Source: Peribolospora baueri (Eukaryota > Basidiomycota > Peribolosporomycetes > Peribolosporales > Peribolosporaceae). From it: a stretch of DNA of 64,000 bases. Below, in pieces: positions 1-11,517 of this stretch (positions are counted from its first letter, which is position 1; the number at the start of each line of letters is the position of its first letter). The translations under genes were made by a program, and so were the position numbers. Under the pieces are notes generated by a model. The model was not told where the DNA came from and searched no databases. It was given only the letters and a program-made list of their open reading frames with translations. Where the stretch lies: assembly GCA_029717555.1 (NCBI GenBank), contig JAMDHS010000025.1, positions 62,001 to 126,000 of the forward strand, in the 5' to 3' direction.

Positions 1-1277
1 AAGGAAGAACGGATGAGCGTGCATAGCTACAGGCGGCGGCTGTGGTTTATGTATGTATGTGCCTTTCGGCCGGGGGGAAAGCTTAAAAGGGTCAAAGAGG
101 TTATAGTCTGCCCGAATCTGAAGATGCGGAGATTTCGAAATGCGAGAATGTGACAACACATTTATTTATGACAGGGGCTGGGAGCGAGGCGAGACGGAGC
201 TGGAGTGGAACGGAAGCGGGAAAGAGATGAAGAGAAGAGAGGTGAGATGGAAACGGTCCTGGGCCAGGCGCTTGGGGTTGCTATGGGAAGTGAAGCTCAC
301 CGCCGGCGGCAGCGCCTTGCAAACCATTCGGCGCACAAAGACCACCGCCACAGAAAGCTGCCAGGGGCCATCACATTGAAGGACTTAGTGTTGGAAGTGG
401 GTGCGAAAGCCGAGATGGTCACATAGCGCATCATCCGGGCATCTCCGCCCAAAAGAATTCTGAACCGTTAACGTGGGGTTTGACCAGCTGGACAGGTTCG
501 TTGGAACGTCGATGGCCCAAATAAGGAGCCAACTTCGGCAAGCAGCGATGAGCGGCAGCAGCTGCACACAGGACGACCGCATTGCGTCGTCCCTCGAAGG
601 ACAGGCCGGCGCCAACCACGACGCGCCCAAAGCTATGAGTAAATGTCATGCACGACGACTGGGAATGAAATGAAGTGGACGGACGGATGTAACCCCGCCT
701 GTAGACCGTGCCCGCGCACGAAAGGACAGACGGAAAGCCGATCAGGATGGCGCAGACTGCCCGGGCGACTGATCATGTCGCGGAACGGTGAGAAGGCGGG
801 AGCGATCAGCCGTGTCGGGTGTCCAAGGTTAACAGCGATGAAAAGGAGAGAAAAAAAGTGTACGGGAAAAGAGGGGAGACACGACTACGGCGATGAAGAG
901 GCTTGGACGCGAGAAATGGACAGATCTTGACGAGGAGATTCGCTACTGCATAATCGCGAACACTGTCGCGCATTGGTCCGTGCACTTGACTATGTTGCAA
1001 CGTACAGTGCCTTGCGGTGAAGGGAATGAGGAACGGTGCTGCCGAGGAAGGTGGATGAATAGCCTGACCACTACCGCAGTCAGCCCACACCTAACAACCC
1101 ATCGAATGGCTGGATTCAACTGCGAGAATTGCGAAATCACTGAATACATTCTAGACTGGATGTCGAGACGAGCCAGTACGCGCGTGAGCCTTTCTGCCGA
1201 ATTGACAAGGGTACGACGTCAAAGCAAAGGACCCAAACTACCCACATGTACATATGCACGCAGGAATCCCTCAATGC
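1..1277. other. No gene recognised
   Basis: I find no reading frame here with a recognisable protein, and none with a run of codon use and splice signals like the neighbouring genes. It lies downstream of the 3' end of the minus-strand RPT3 gene and probably holds its 3' untranslated region plus sequence belonging to a gene outside the window. Confidence 0.4.
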
Positions 1278-3290
1278 TCAGCGGTCTGATGTGAGAAGAA
1301 GGAGAACCGGTTAGCACGTAAGGGTAAAGTACGGAACGTAAAGATCACTGATGGAATAAAACTCACAAAATTCGAGACTCTCGTCGCTTCTCTTCACCAC
1401 TTGCTTCCACGCCTCTTCAAAGTCCGCCGGCAGGATAACGTATCTATCGAGGACAAAAAAGACCAAGACGGCCGCATGAGACGGGAACAAGCGATCGCAA
1501 ACTCGTAGCCGTCAGCCGCGAAAGCTCACCTGTTCTTCCGGACCGCTGCAAAGGAGGGGCATTAAGTGACTTGTGGTGAGCAGGAATTCGTTCTGTTACG
1601 AGACAGAAAAACCGAAGTCGCATACCTTGGAGACCAGCCGCTTGACAGATGGACGCAATTTCTGCAGAGGAGAGCTTATCTGGTCTTGACACATCTGTCG
1701 GTGGAGAAAACATTGCGAGGTGAATTACGTATTCGGATGAAGCTGAGCGATGCCGGCGGGAGGAGGGTTCCTCACAGTCTTCGAGATCGACGTCCGGCGC
1801 AAGGTTCATCTTCCCGGTGATGGTCTGGAAGATGAGTCGCTTTTCACGGCGATTCGGGTTCGGGAATTCGATCTTGCGGTCCAATCGACCTGGACGGAGG
1901 AGGGCGGGGTCAAGCGTGTCCGCTCGATTGGTAGCCATGATGACCTGGGTGAACAGGACGGACAGGACGAACAAACGTTAAGTCGAACCGAGGTCTCTAC
2001 AGTCGCATGTCAAGTGGGTAACGAACGCAGAGGTGACAAGACAGACTTACCTTAACATTGGAACCCTGATCGAACCCGTCCATCTGGTTCAACAGCTCAA
2101 GCAAAATCCTCTGCACTTCCCTGTCTGCGCCTGTCTGTGCATCAAACCGCTTTGTGGCGATGGCGTCGATCTCGTCGATGAAGATGATCGATGGCGCGTT
2201 TTCGCGCGCCAGGCGGAAGACGTCGCGAACCATACGAGGGCCTTCACCGAGATACTTTTGCACGAACTCGGAGCCGACGACTCGAATGAAAGAGGCGGTC
2301 GTCGAGTTTGCCACCGCCTTGACAAGCATAGTCTTGCCGGTGCCGGGAGGGCCGTAGAGGAGAACGCCACGGGGAGGGTCAATGCCAATTTGCCTGTAGA
2401 GGTCAAACTGGGTAAGCGGCAGTTCGACGGCTTCACGAATTTCTTGTTTCTTTATGAAGAAAAGGAGACACGCGCGATTAGCCGTGTCGCTAGCGTGAGG
2501 TACCGATCGATCGCTCTTTCCATGCAGACATGCTTACCTGCACATCCAATCCTCCGACGTCGTTGTAGGTGACGTCTGGCTTTTCATCGGCTCCAACTGT
2601 TAAAAGAAAAAAATGAATGTGAGATAAGACGCCTCTGTGGCAATCCACGCGGGGGCGACTACGCACGCATGGAAATACTGGAATCGGCCTCTGGTGGGAG
2701 CACATCGACGAGCGAGTTGGAGTGGCGGTGAAGAGCAACGGAAGAGGAAGGCTTGAGGAGTTCTCGATCGATTGTGGAGAGGATGCGCACGACGTAGTTG
2801 GAGCCGGTGGTCGAACCGACGATGCCGGTATTCTGGTCGATGGGCTCGAGGAACTGGCCGATGACCAAGGGCACAGACTGGATGCGCTTCACCTCCTCCT
2901 GTGCGCGTACCAGCTCGCGTTTGAGATTACGCTGCTCGTCTTTCTGCAATCACCAGGGGGATGTCGAAAGGAGACCGCTGAGCTCCGCTCACGTATGATT
3001 AAGGCTTTGAGAGTCGCCAACTCACCACGTACTCCTCCATCGTGTTCAAGAACTCGAGATGTCGCTGGAGCTTCTTCAAGCGCAAGTACGTGTCCTCCTC
3101 TGCCTGCATCTCCTCTTAAAACACGACAGTAGGGGTGGAGGGCATGAGTGACGGCGACCAAGCCGGTCGGCCGAGCCGCCTTGCCCTATCGTCTTCCTCA
3201 GCATTACTCACGGTGGACGTTGACCTTTTCGGTCATGGCATCCTCGAGGGTTGGCTCATCCTTCTTGACGGAGATGCCTAGCTCGTCCAT
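1278..3290 (-). CDS. RPT3: 26S proteasome regulatory subunit 6B (RPT3), AAA ATPase
   Basis: One of six AAA ATPases of the 19S base that unfold substrates and open the 20S core. The minus strand starts [19 protein letters not shown], followed by a coiled-coil-rich N-terminal part ([21 protein letters not shown]), an OB region, then the AAA domain with Walker A GPPGTGKT, Walker [10 protein letters not shown] and the box [20 protein letters not shown]. The AAA lid ([20 protein letters not shown]) matches Rpt3 better than other Rpt subunits. Several introns interrupt it. The last intron, 1286-1366, is followed by an eight-base final exon (1278-1285) that supplies the end of the C-terminal EFYR and the stop; reading through the intron would lose this ending. 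Other Rpt subunits are the only alternative; I am confident of Rpt3. Confidence 0.95.
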
Positions 3291-3599
3291 ACTGACGGAA
3301 GAGAGGGGGAAAAGAAAGGAGAAAGGCTGGAGGTGGTGGTGGGATGGAACGAAGTCAGCCCTTCTTCATGTTCGAGTGAGTGATCGGAGGGCCGCGTCGT
3401 CCCCGGTGACGGGTAACCCTAACTCGAGCGCGCCGTGGTCGCGGCGACCCCGCTTGGTGAAGCGGCTGGTCGTGGTCGTCAGCTGGCCAGCACCATCATC
3501 ACCATCTCCATCCTCCCAAGTCACGCTACTCGCTCCTCTAAGCTTTCGCCACGAGGCTCCTTAGACCCCTTTCCGGCGCTGTCCGCCCGTCACCTTGCC
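3291..3599. promoter_or_regulatory. Shared upstream region of RPT3 and the TPR gene
   Basis: These 309 bases separate two divergent start codons and must carry both promoters. I see C/T-rich tracts next to the plus-strand start but no TATA box I would defend. Confidence 0.3.
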
Positions 3600-6500
3600 A
3601 TGGCGCGCGGAAAGGCAAAGAAAATCCAGGCGGAGCGCATCGCGGCGAAGATCAAGTCGAACAAAGTCGACACCGGAAAGTATGTTCCCAAGGCGGCCGC
3701 CGACTCGTTGCTGGACGACGAGTACCATGAGACTCCCATATGTGATCAGTGAGCAGGCCCACCTCGTGCATTCTCTACCGCTTTATCTTTTGCGTTTTTC
3801 CTTTCCTCACGCATATTCCTCATTTCTCCCACCTAACAGCGACCACTTTCGAACGTCAGATCTGAAACGTGTCTCCACGCTCCTCTCCGAACTCTTCGTT
3901 TCCTCATTTCAAGCAGCCATCCCCGCCCTGTACCGCGGCCTCTGCCAGAATTTACAAGACTCGATGCTTTCAGAGAAGATCAAGTCGTTTATCGAGTGCG
4001 GCTTCACCCCCAACATCATCCAGCAGATGGCTGGTGACAAGTCCACCCGTGACGGCATCCGAGGGCAGATCGAGTTGGCGTGCAGGGAAGAGCTGGGAGA
4101 CGTCGTGCTGCGATTGAGCACCGAAGACGTTTTCGACGTTTTGTGCGACCTCGTGCGTGTCCGTTTCATTTCCTTTCGCGCTACCTTCTCGCACAATGGC
4201 TGATCGACTTATCATACATTTGGGCACCTGACACGCTCTGTCTTCAGGGCGCACGGCACGATCGCAACATCAAGGTATGGGGGCCACCCTGCGCTTGCTC
4301 TTTCACCCACTGTGCCGGCTGCCTGTCCCGTCTCGTTTCCGGCATGAAATCCAACCCGCCCGCCCCGCTCCCCAAGGTTCAGCCCCCCGACCTCACTGAG
4401 CTGCACGCTTGGGTGGAGAGTCTGGTGTGGAAGGGCTTTTTCGACGAGGCACCGTGGAAGATGGGTTGGAAGACGAGGTTGACGAACGCGTTTGAGACCA
4501 TGGCGGACATTCTTTGTGAGTTTCGGCCACCGGTCGTGCCAGCCATATCTCTTCGTGTCCTTCCCAATTATTCTGACGTCTTTTTTTTTTTTCACTACTT
4601 TCGTTTTATAGGGGCCGAGAGTCTCACCCTTGACCCTCTCGAGCTGATCAAGGACACGTGGGATGCCTTGGTGGCCAAGGACGGTATTGAGCTCTACTAT
4701 GATGTCGTCAAGCGTGAGCTTACAGCCGCAGGATTATCCTCCAAAGGTGCCGGCCTCGACTTGACGTCGTCAAGTCTGGCGAAAAAGGGCGAATCTGAAG
4801 ACGGAGGCCGTGGAAAGGCGGATGGGAAGAAGTCGGAGGGAGGCAAAGCATACGACGATATGCTGGCGCTGAAGGAGAAGGCTGCAGAGTGCCGCAAAGC
4901 TCTCGCGCAAACCATTCGAGAACAGGTGCGTGCAGTATCGGCCTCGCGACTCAGAAGGCCTGAGAGACAGATCCTTCAACGCCTTCTCCTTTGATTACTT
5001 TCCCTTGGTAGGGCAACTCTTCTTTCGTGCAAGGCCAATACGAGGATGCCATCGAATCATACACGCGAGCGGAGGGCTATGATTGGCTGGAGCCCATTTA
5101 TCCGCTCAACCGAGCAGCTTGCTACCTCAAGCTCAAGATGTACACCGAGGCGGAGAGGGACTGCTCTCGGGCGATCGAGTTGGACCCCAACAACCACAAA
5201 GCATATTATCGACGAGGAGCCAGTCGAGCGGGACTATGTAAGATCAACGAGGCTCGACAGGGTGAGTCGTATGACGACCGCTTCCCTTGGGTATATCAAA
5301 GCTGCATATATCTGATCTCTGTACTACTTTTGTCTTTTCTGTATTCCCTTCCAGACTTTGAGATGGTGCTGAAACTTCAGCAGACGAATCAGGCCGCTCG
5401 GGATGAGCTGCAAAAATTGGATAAACGAGCTGAAGCGGGCAAGGGCAAAGTCAATGCAGACACAGCATCTGCTGCACCTGCGGTGCCACTGGCAGATGGA
5501 CTAGGTATTGATGAGCGCCGGTCTGATGTGAGACCAGCTTCTCCCTCGCCGGAGGAACCGCCAGAAAAAGCCAAATCGACCCAGAAAGAGAAAGCGCCCG
5601 TTTCACTGTCCGATGCAACAGAACCACCGGTTTCTAACACGCAAGGCAAGGACACTCAAGGCTCGATCGACAAGGGAAAGGCCCGAGCATCCCCTCCGCC
5701 TTTCCCCTCATCCACATCTAGCCAGGGCTCTGGCTCTACGACCAAAGCATCGAGGACGCCGATAGCTCCCGTTGGTGGAGTCTCATTCCCTCTCGCCGAG
5801 TCATCCCAAGCACTTCAAAGTACGGAGCAATTCCACTCTGAAATGCACGAGACTACGTCCGCTGGCCCGCCGAAACGGAGACGTGGGTCCGCCAGTTCCT
5901 CCCAACGAACTTCCTCTCCTAGCTTTGAAGGCAGTCCTTCGAGCGATTCCCTGGATACGAGGCCGCGTGACGCCATCACGTCATCGTCTAAGCGGTCTGC
6001 ATCTCGTTCCATCGCATCCAGTGACGGCAGCCGCTGTTCCTCCGGCACCGCGAGCGTCAATGCTGCCGGCAACTCGAGCTACTCCGACTCGACCTCGTAC
6101 AGCACCAGCTCCGCGTCTTCCTCACCGACGTCGCGCTTGCGACCGCTCGCAGATGTAGGGTCCACAGCGGTCCCATGTGTAGCCGATGGCGGCGCTCACG
6201 AGATGCATCCTTATGTGAGCGGCGAACCGGTTCTTACCCCGACAGCGGACGAGGTCCTTTATCAATGCCTCTTCGCAGCGGCGTTTAACAGCATTGTTGC
6301 TTCCAAACTGGGCAAGGAGGCAGCGGCCAAGGTCGACTTTCCGTTGTCGCCATTGGTCGTCGATAGGCTGTTCGCCAGTTGCGCTTCTGGCGAATTTGGA
6401 TGTGCTGCGAGCGATAATGTCGCTTTCGACTTCCTCGGTCTCAACGGTGGTAGCGACGGCGCCAAGTCTGCGGTGGCGGCTGTTGTGGGCGGTGGTGATG

Positions 6501-6840
6501 GTAACGGCGGCGGGTGCGGCGACAGTGAAGCTAATGACAGGTTGGCGAGCAAGACGAAGACGCAGGAAGGCGGCCATCAGGTGACGATCGGCTCTTCTTC
6601 TCTCGCCGCGGCCAGCAGTCAGTCCGACGGCGTTTGGGACCCCGACTGCAAGGGCGATGGCGAGGACGAAACAAGGAAGTGGATGGTCGACTACATGGAC
6701 CGATTGTTAACCGTTTGTTCGAATCCCACCTTTCCGTCCCTCTGTCTCATCTTCGAGCAGCGGCCGCCGAGGATACCAAGTCAGCCGACGACCAACAGAT
6801 CGAAGACTTGACAATCAATTGGTTCCGTCGCCGTCCATAG
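3600..6840 (+). CDS. TPR-domain protein, co-chaperone-like, with unassigned flanking regions
   Basis: Starts MARGKAKKIQAERIAAKI (basic). An alpha-helical part of about 250 residues follows (EKIKSFIECGFTPNIIQQM; LTLDPLELIKDTWDAL) that I do not recognise. About residues 300-410 form a three-repeat TPR unit: EQGNSSFVQGQYEDAI, LNRAACYLKLKMYTEAERD and NNHKAYYRRGASRAG. Positions usual for a carboxylate clamp (GN, N, K and R) are present, so binding of an Hsp70/Hsp90 C-terminus is likely, by inference. Then comes a long Ser/Pro/Lys-rich disordered stretch and a short conserved-looking segment near 6240-6400 (DEVLYQCLFAAAFNSIV). At the 3' end, a short intron (donor near 6713 or 6717, acceptor at or after 6760) would give the ending EDLTINWFRRRP at 6840; unspliced the frame ends at 6811. 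Introns lie near 3750-3840, 4150-4250, 4510-4610, 4925-5010 and 5260-5355. Confidence 0.75.
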
Positions 6841-7486
6841 GATGGGGGCCTGTTTGCGTTTTTCTTCATGGTCCCGTTGGGCGGGATGGACCGAGCGCTT
6901 TCTCTTCTCGTGTAGGCAGCCCAGCCGTTTTTTCGCGCGCTATTCTATCCACCTACGTACGATAGCTAGCTTCTTTCCGCCTAGTCTCTTCTCTGGTCTC
7001 CCGTGAGACGACTGTCATACCTCGTAGCTTGTATTTGTTTGCTATTGTGTCCTGACGAGCCTCATACAGGCCGAACGAACGAATGATCTCCGTCGGCCAG
7101 GGTGTCGATTTCTCCACCGTGTTAAGCCTTTGAAGGGCGAGGGCCATATGAGCAATTACTTTCATGAGGCGAGGCGACCCTTCGATCTTGCATGCATGGC
7201 GTCAGGACCGATCGACTGACTGCGGCTGTCTGAGGAGAGCGGTGCACGGGAGAAAAGTGGATTGTGAGGCCTCGGGATGCCCACTATCCACCTCATACCA
7301 CGTCCATCTCAACCTCGTCTACCTTCTCGCCCCTACTTGCACCTCGTTGCTCCTAACTCTCGTCGTCCGCTCTGCATTGGAAGATCACATTACACTCGCC
7401 AGGTCAAGAAGCGCCTTCTGCTCGACGCATCACCCGCAGCCTCCCCATTTGGAAAGCCCTGAGCGACGACCGACTCCAGCGCAGCC
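6841..7486. other. Intergenic, nothing recognised
   Basis: Lies between two plus-strand genes. It should hold the 3' end of the TPR transcript and the promoter of the DnaJ gene. A C/T-rich leader precedes the ATG at 7487. Confidence 0.4.
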
Positions 7487-9900
7487 ATGCCGCCACCACC
7501 TCTGATTGTCTCCTCCACCTCTCGTTCCCCTTCTCTCCGCCTGTCCACCTGCACCCACCCTGGTTGTGCGGCGGCGCTCCAGTACCACATCCCCGACGCC
7601 GGCACTTACACCCGCGAGGCCGGGTGGGCGGTCAAGTGTGCTTCTTGTGGGCGGACATGGAGGCCCACAGATGAGGAGAGCGCCAAGTCGGTGAGGGAGG
7701 AAAAGAAGAGGGAGACAAGGATAGGCGTATCGTCCAGGAGGAGGATTGGCACGGATGAGAACCCTTTGGATACCACTTAGTGAGTTTCCCTTTCCTTCCT
7801 TTCTTGAATCCTTTGCGGCCGGCCGACGTTCGTTCGGACTGACACTTTAGCTTTGCTACTATTTGTCTGAACTTCTCTTCCCGTCAGCTATGACTTGCTG
7901 GGAGTCAATACGCAAGCATCTCTAGACGAGATAAAAAAGGCCTATCGAAAACTAGCTATTAAGCTCCACCCGGACAAGAACCTGGGCGATCTTGAGGCGG
8001 AGGAGAAGGTGAGTCTGAGTCGGGCACCTGACTCCAGTTCCTATGGCTAGAGCTTCGGCGTGCGTTTGACTGAACGCTTGCTGATGGAACATCATCGTGT
8101 CGCGCTTGACCTTTTCCCAGTTTAAACAAATCGCCATCGCGTACCAGGTTCTCTCGGACCCGGCCTTACGTCACAAGTACAACGAGTTCGGAGCACAGCA
8201 GCCAGGACTGGCGCCTGACGATGGCTTCGTGGATCCGGAGGCAGTGTTTGGCTCCTTGTTTGGCGGGGACCGGTTCCTAGACATCATCGGGGTGATCAGC
8301 ATCGGGAGGGATATGAAAGAAGCGTTGCAACAGGAGAGCGGCGAACTGGAGAAAGAAGTAGACCAGGCTGAGAAGGGTGGCGCGGGTGCGGTGGCGAATA
8401 GCAAGGGCAAGGACGCTGCATTAACGGAGGAGCAGAAGAAGGAGAAGGAGGAGAAGGAGAGGAAGAAAAAGGAAGAAAGGGACAAGGCGAGGGCAGAGAG
8501 GGTGGCGAAGGTGGGTTCTTCTTTTCCTTCTTCGATCCGCCGCGTCGGCGTCGATGTCGAAGCCGCCCGTATCGCCGGTTTACAAACTGACGGCTTTGAC
8601 AATGCTTTGACCACCTCTCGCCGTGCATACTCTCCCAAAAGCTTGCGGAGAATCTGGATCGAAAGCTGTCTATCTTTGTCGAGAGCGTCCCGCACGCTGG
8701 ACCGGGCGCCGAATCCGAGGACTCGGAGATCGCGCGGAGCTTCAGGGAGATCACCCGTATCGAAGCCGAGGAGCTTCGAAATGAATCGGTGAGGACATTT
8801 TTTCCCAACCGGCCCGTAATGTCACGGCGAACTGCACGGACCAACGCCATTCTTAATCCCTGCATTTGATACTCATACCCGTCGCTCTTCATTACAGTAC
8901 GGCGTGGAGCTCCTCAACGCGGTTGGCTTCGTCTACAGCGCAAAGGCGCGCCAATACTTCGCCTCCACGGGTTTCCTCGGTGGCGTCGGTGGCTTCTTCC
9001 ACTCGGCTGCTAGCGGCGTGCACGTCTTCCGGGAGACAGTTTCGACGTTGCGGGCAGGTGCGTATATGTTTCTCCCATCGATCGCAATTGTTTGTCGAAT
9101 CAATCTCATAGCATTCGAGCGCGCAATCCTGAGGCTCGTCTTTAACCGTTTGTTCCCTTTTTACCCTTTGGTCCATACCCCTCTCATTTCGATCTGCTGC
9201 TGCCCTCAGCCTTGGAACTCAAGCAGACGTTCGAAGAGCTCTCCAAAGCTGAGGCACAAGGTATCACGGAGGAGCGTAAGCGTGAGCTCGAGGAGCAGGC
9301 AGCGGAGAAGGGGTTGCGGGCATTGTTCAAGGGCGCCAAGCTCGAGGTCGAAGGTGTCATTCGGTGAGCGTCCCTCGGTAGGGCTCTGACGAGCGCATTC
9401 AAGCGCTGTCGTCTCATCATTTGTTATCATTCCTCCTCTATAGCGACGTCTGCGACCGCATTCTATTTGACCCGTCGATCCACAAGGACGTCGCTCGATT
9501 GCGCGCCATTGCCCTCGGCATCGTCGGTTCGGTCTACACGAGCGTGACCAAGGATGGCGTGCCTGCGACGCCTGGCTTGTCTCTCGACCCAAGTCCGAGC
9601 CAGAACCAGTCCGGCCCTTCCCCCGGAGCAGCAGCATCCGCTGGTCCCCACGGCAGCGCGGAGGACAAGAGTGAGGGAGAATATGTGCGCGTCGATACAA
9701 AGGACAGCAAGGCGAGGGATCAACAGAAAGCGGAGGCGAGGGAGCGGTTGGAGATGGAGCGCAACGAGAGAACCGGCGTGAGCGTGGAAAACGGAGGACC
9801 GGAGGGCAACACTGATTCGCCGTTCCCACCTCCGCCCCCGCCTTACCGGCCCTACCGCTCCAAGAGGAATAGCGCAGCGAAGAGCCCACCATTGGCCTGA
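7487..9900 (+). CDS. DnaJ (Hsp40) protein with DnaJ-X domain and N-terminal zinc-ribbon-like segment
   Basis: A J-domain co-chaperone that stimulates Hsp70. The J domain reads [20 protein letters not shown], then [11 protein letters not shown] with the essential HPD, and [17 protein letters not shown]. Downstream lie a charged Glu/Lys coiled segment (near 8430-8510) and a C-terminal part matching the DnaJ-X domain of the Caj1/Djp1 group ([36 protein letters not shown]). It ends in a disordered Pro-rich tail. Unusually, about 90 residues precede the J domain and carry CTHPGC and CASC, spaced like a small zinc ribbon. At least five introns are present (for example near 7780-7890, 8010-8120 and 9060-9210). 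Yeast relatives act in peroxisomal import or general folding; which applies here cannot be told. Confidence 0.9.
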
Positions 9901-10562
9901 TCGGAGGGCGGCGCGCATATGTATACGGTCCGTCGTTCGTCTTTCGCTGTCTCGTTGGACCCGCTAGCTTCTCGCCGGAGTTCTTGGGTGTTTTCTTCCT
10001 TCGTGCCGCCGTGCCCTCTGCGGTCGCTGGGTCCTCCGTCTGTTCACGTTCGCCGGACCATCAACTATTCGGATACCACCAATGTCTTTTGCTACCGTAT
10101 ATCATGCAAAGTAGCTACAAAGAACGTCAGGATGGAGAAGGAAGACTGTGGATGACATGGGTATGAGACGAATGGAGTGCGCGAGCGTCAGCGTCTGCCA
10201 TGGAAAGCTTTTCAGATGCAGTCTTCGACCGCCTGGCGCTCCCGACGGCACGTCCGGACCCGACCCGACCCGATCCCACGCTCTTGAAGAGCCGATCAGC
10301 AACCGATGCATTTCGCCAAGGGGCGACGCCCACCGCTCCAACATTTGTACACCGTGGAGGGCTCGCGGTCAGACCGCAGGGTGCCGCACCGAAGTTCTGT
10401 CCGCCCATCGGAAAGGTCGTCATCTTCTCAGCTCCCCTTGGAAAGGGGGATCGGGTCGGGTGGTCGGGCCCCCTTCTTTATATACCGTCGGAAGGAAGAG
10501 TACGAAGGACAAGGACAAAGACGAGGGGCGATAGGCATGTGACAGCTCACCGGGACGTGGAT
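9901..10562. other. Convergent intergenic region, nothing recognised
   Basis: Between the 3' ends of the DnaJ gene (+) and a small membrane-protein gene (-). It contains short GC-rich runs of the GACCC type near 10258-10275. No gene or RNA is recognised. Confidence 0.35.
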
Positions 10563-11132
10563 CTAGTCGGCGATGATGGCCCGAGCTTGAGCTTCTTCAA
10601 AGACGACCGAGAGGCAAATGGAACAATAAGTTAGCAATAGATCGGTCGCAGCGACGGCGAACCAAAAGGCCGCGCGAATGTGGAAGAATGAAAGAAAAAG
10701 TAAAGGCGGGAAGCTCAGACAAGGCTGAAACTATATTATAAAGACAAATTTCCACATGCGGATGATTCGGTGGATAATTTTTGATCTTTTGTCGATCATC
10801 GTCGCCCCCGCGGGAGGTTGAGAAGGTGGTATGGTAGAGTATGAGAAAGAGAGAAAAAGTAGGGAACTCGGCTCACCTTGGGACGGGTTGGTGTTCAGGA
10901 AGAAGAAAATGCGGGCAAGGCCGACCGAGGTGAAGAAGAAAATGAGGGAGGAGACAAGCGGACGTAAGCGGTCAGTCTGATCGAAGCGTTCATCCACTGT
11001 AAGGGCGGGCCTACACCTAGCTGGGTGGGCAGAAAGCAGAGGATCTGCTCGCTTCGATTGCGACCAGGTCTGTCTAGGCTGACGACCTTTGACGGGCCTC
11101 CGTCTCGGCCTTGCAAGGAGGTCGGAGGCCAT
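10563..11132 (-). CDS. Predicted 65-residue single-pass membrane protein (three exons)
   Basis: Three minus-strand exons join cleanly: 11087-11132 (basic start MASDLLARPRRRPVK), 10877-10996 and 10563-10594, with GT..AG introns of 90 and 282 bases that keep phase. The product is basic N-terminus, VDERFDQTDRLRPL, one hydrophobic helix (VSSLIFFFTSVGLARIFFF) and a short tail ending AQARAIIAD. The charge pattern and single helix fit a small endoplasmic reticulum or mitochondrial membrane protein, but I recognise no family. A start 15 bases upstream (11147) is possible. Splice joins were made by eye, so the exact limits are moderate in confidence. Confidence 0.5.
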
Positions 11133-11517
11133 GGAAAGTTTATCCATACATTAATATTCCAGAGGAGGTGTTCGAACGTCGAGATGCGGCAGGTCGCCGT
11201 ACTCCTCGCGGCTAGGGTCCGACTCAGGACCATGAGACCGCGGTCGGCAATGAAGTATCTAGACAAAGCTAGGTGCCAAAGGCTCACATGGGTTGGACGA
11301 CATGATAGAAAGAGGAACAAAAGATGCCCGGAGCGAGAATAAGTGCAACGGCACACTGGTTGGCTTAACGGTCTCGCCGTTCGCCGCGACTCCGCAGTAA
11401 GTGCGCCGTCGATCACCTTCGCTTGCGTCGCCCGCCAACCGTCATCATCGTTCCCACTTGATCACCACGTCCTCGCCTTTGCGCTCCAAGGCCCGAGACC
11501 ATCTCGAGCAAGCGAAG

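Noticed and set aside
6717-6726. GTTCGAATCC resembling a tRNA B box
   Set aside because: No A box or cloverleaf can be drawn around it, and it lies in or near the last intron of the TPR gene.
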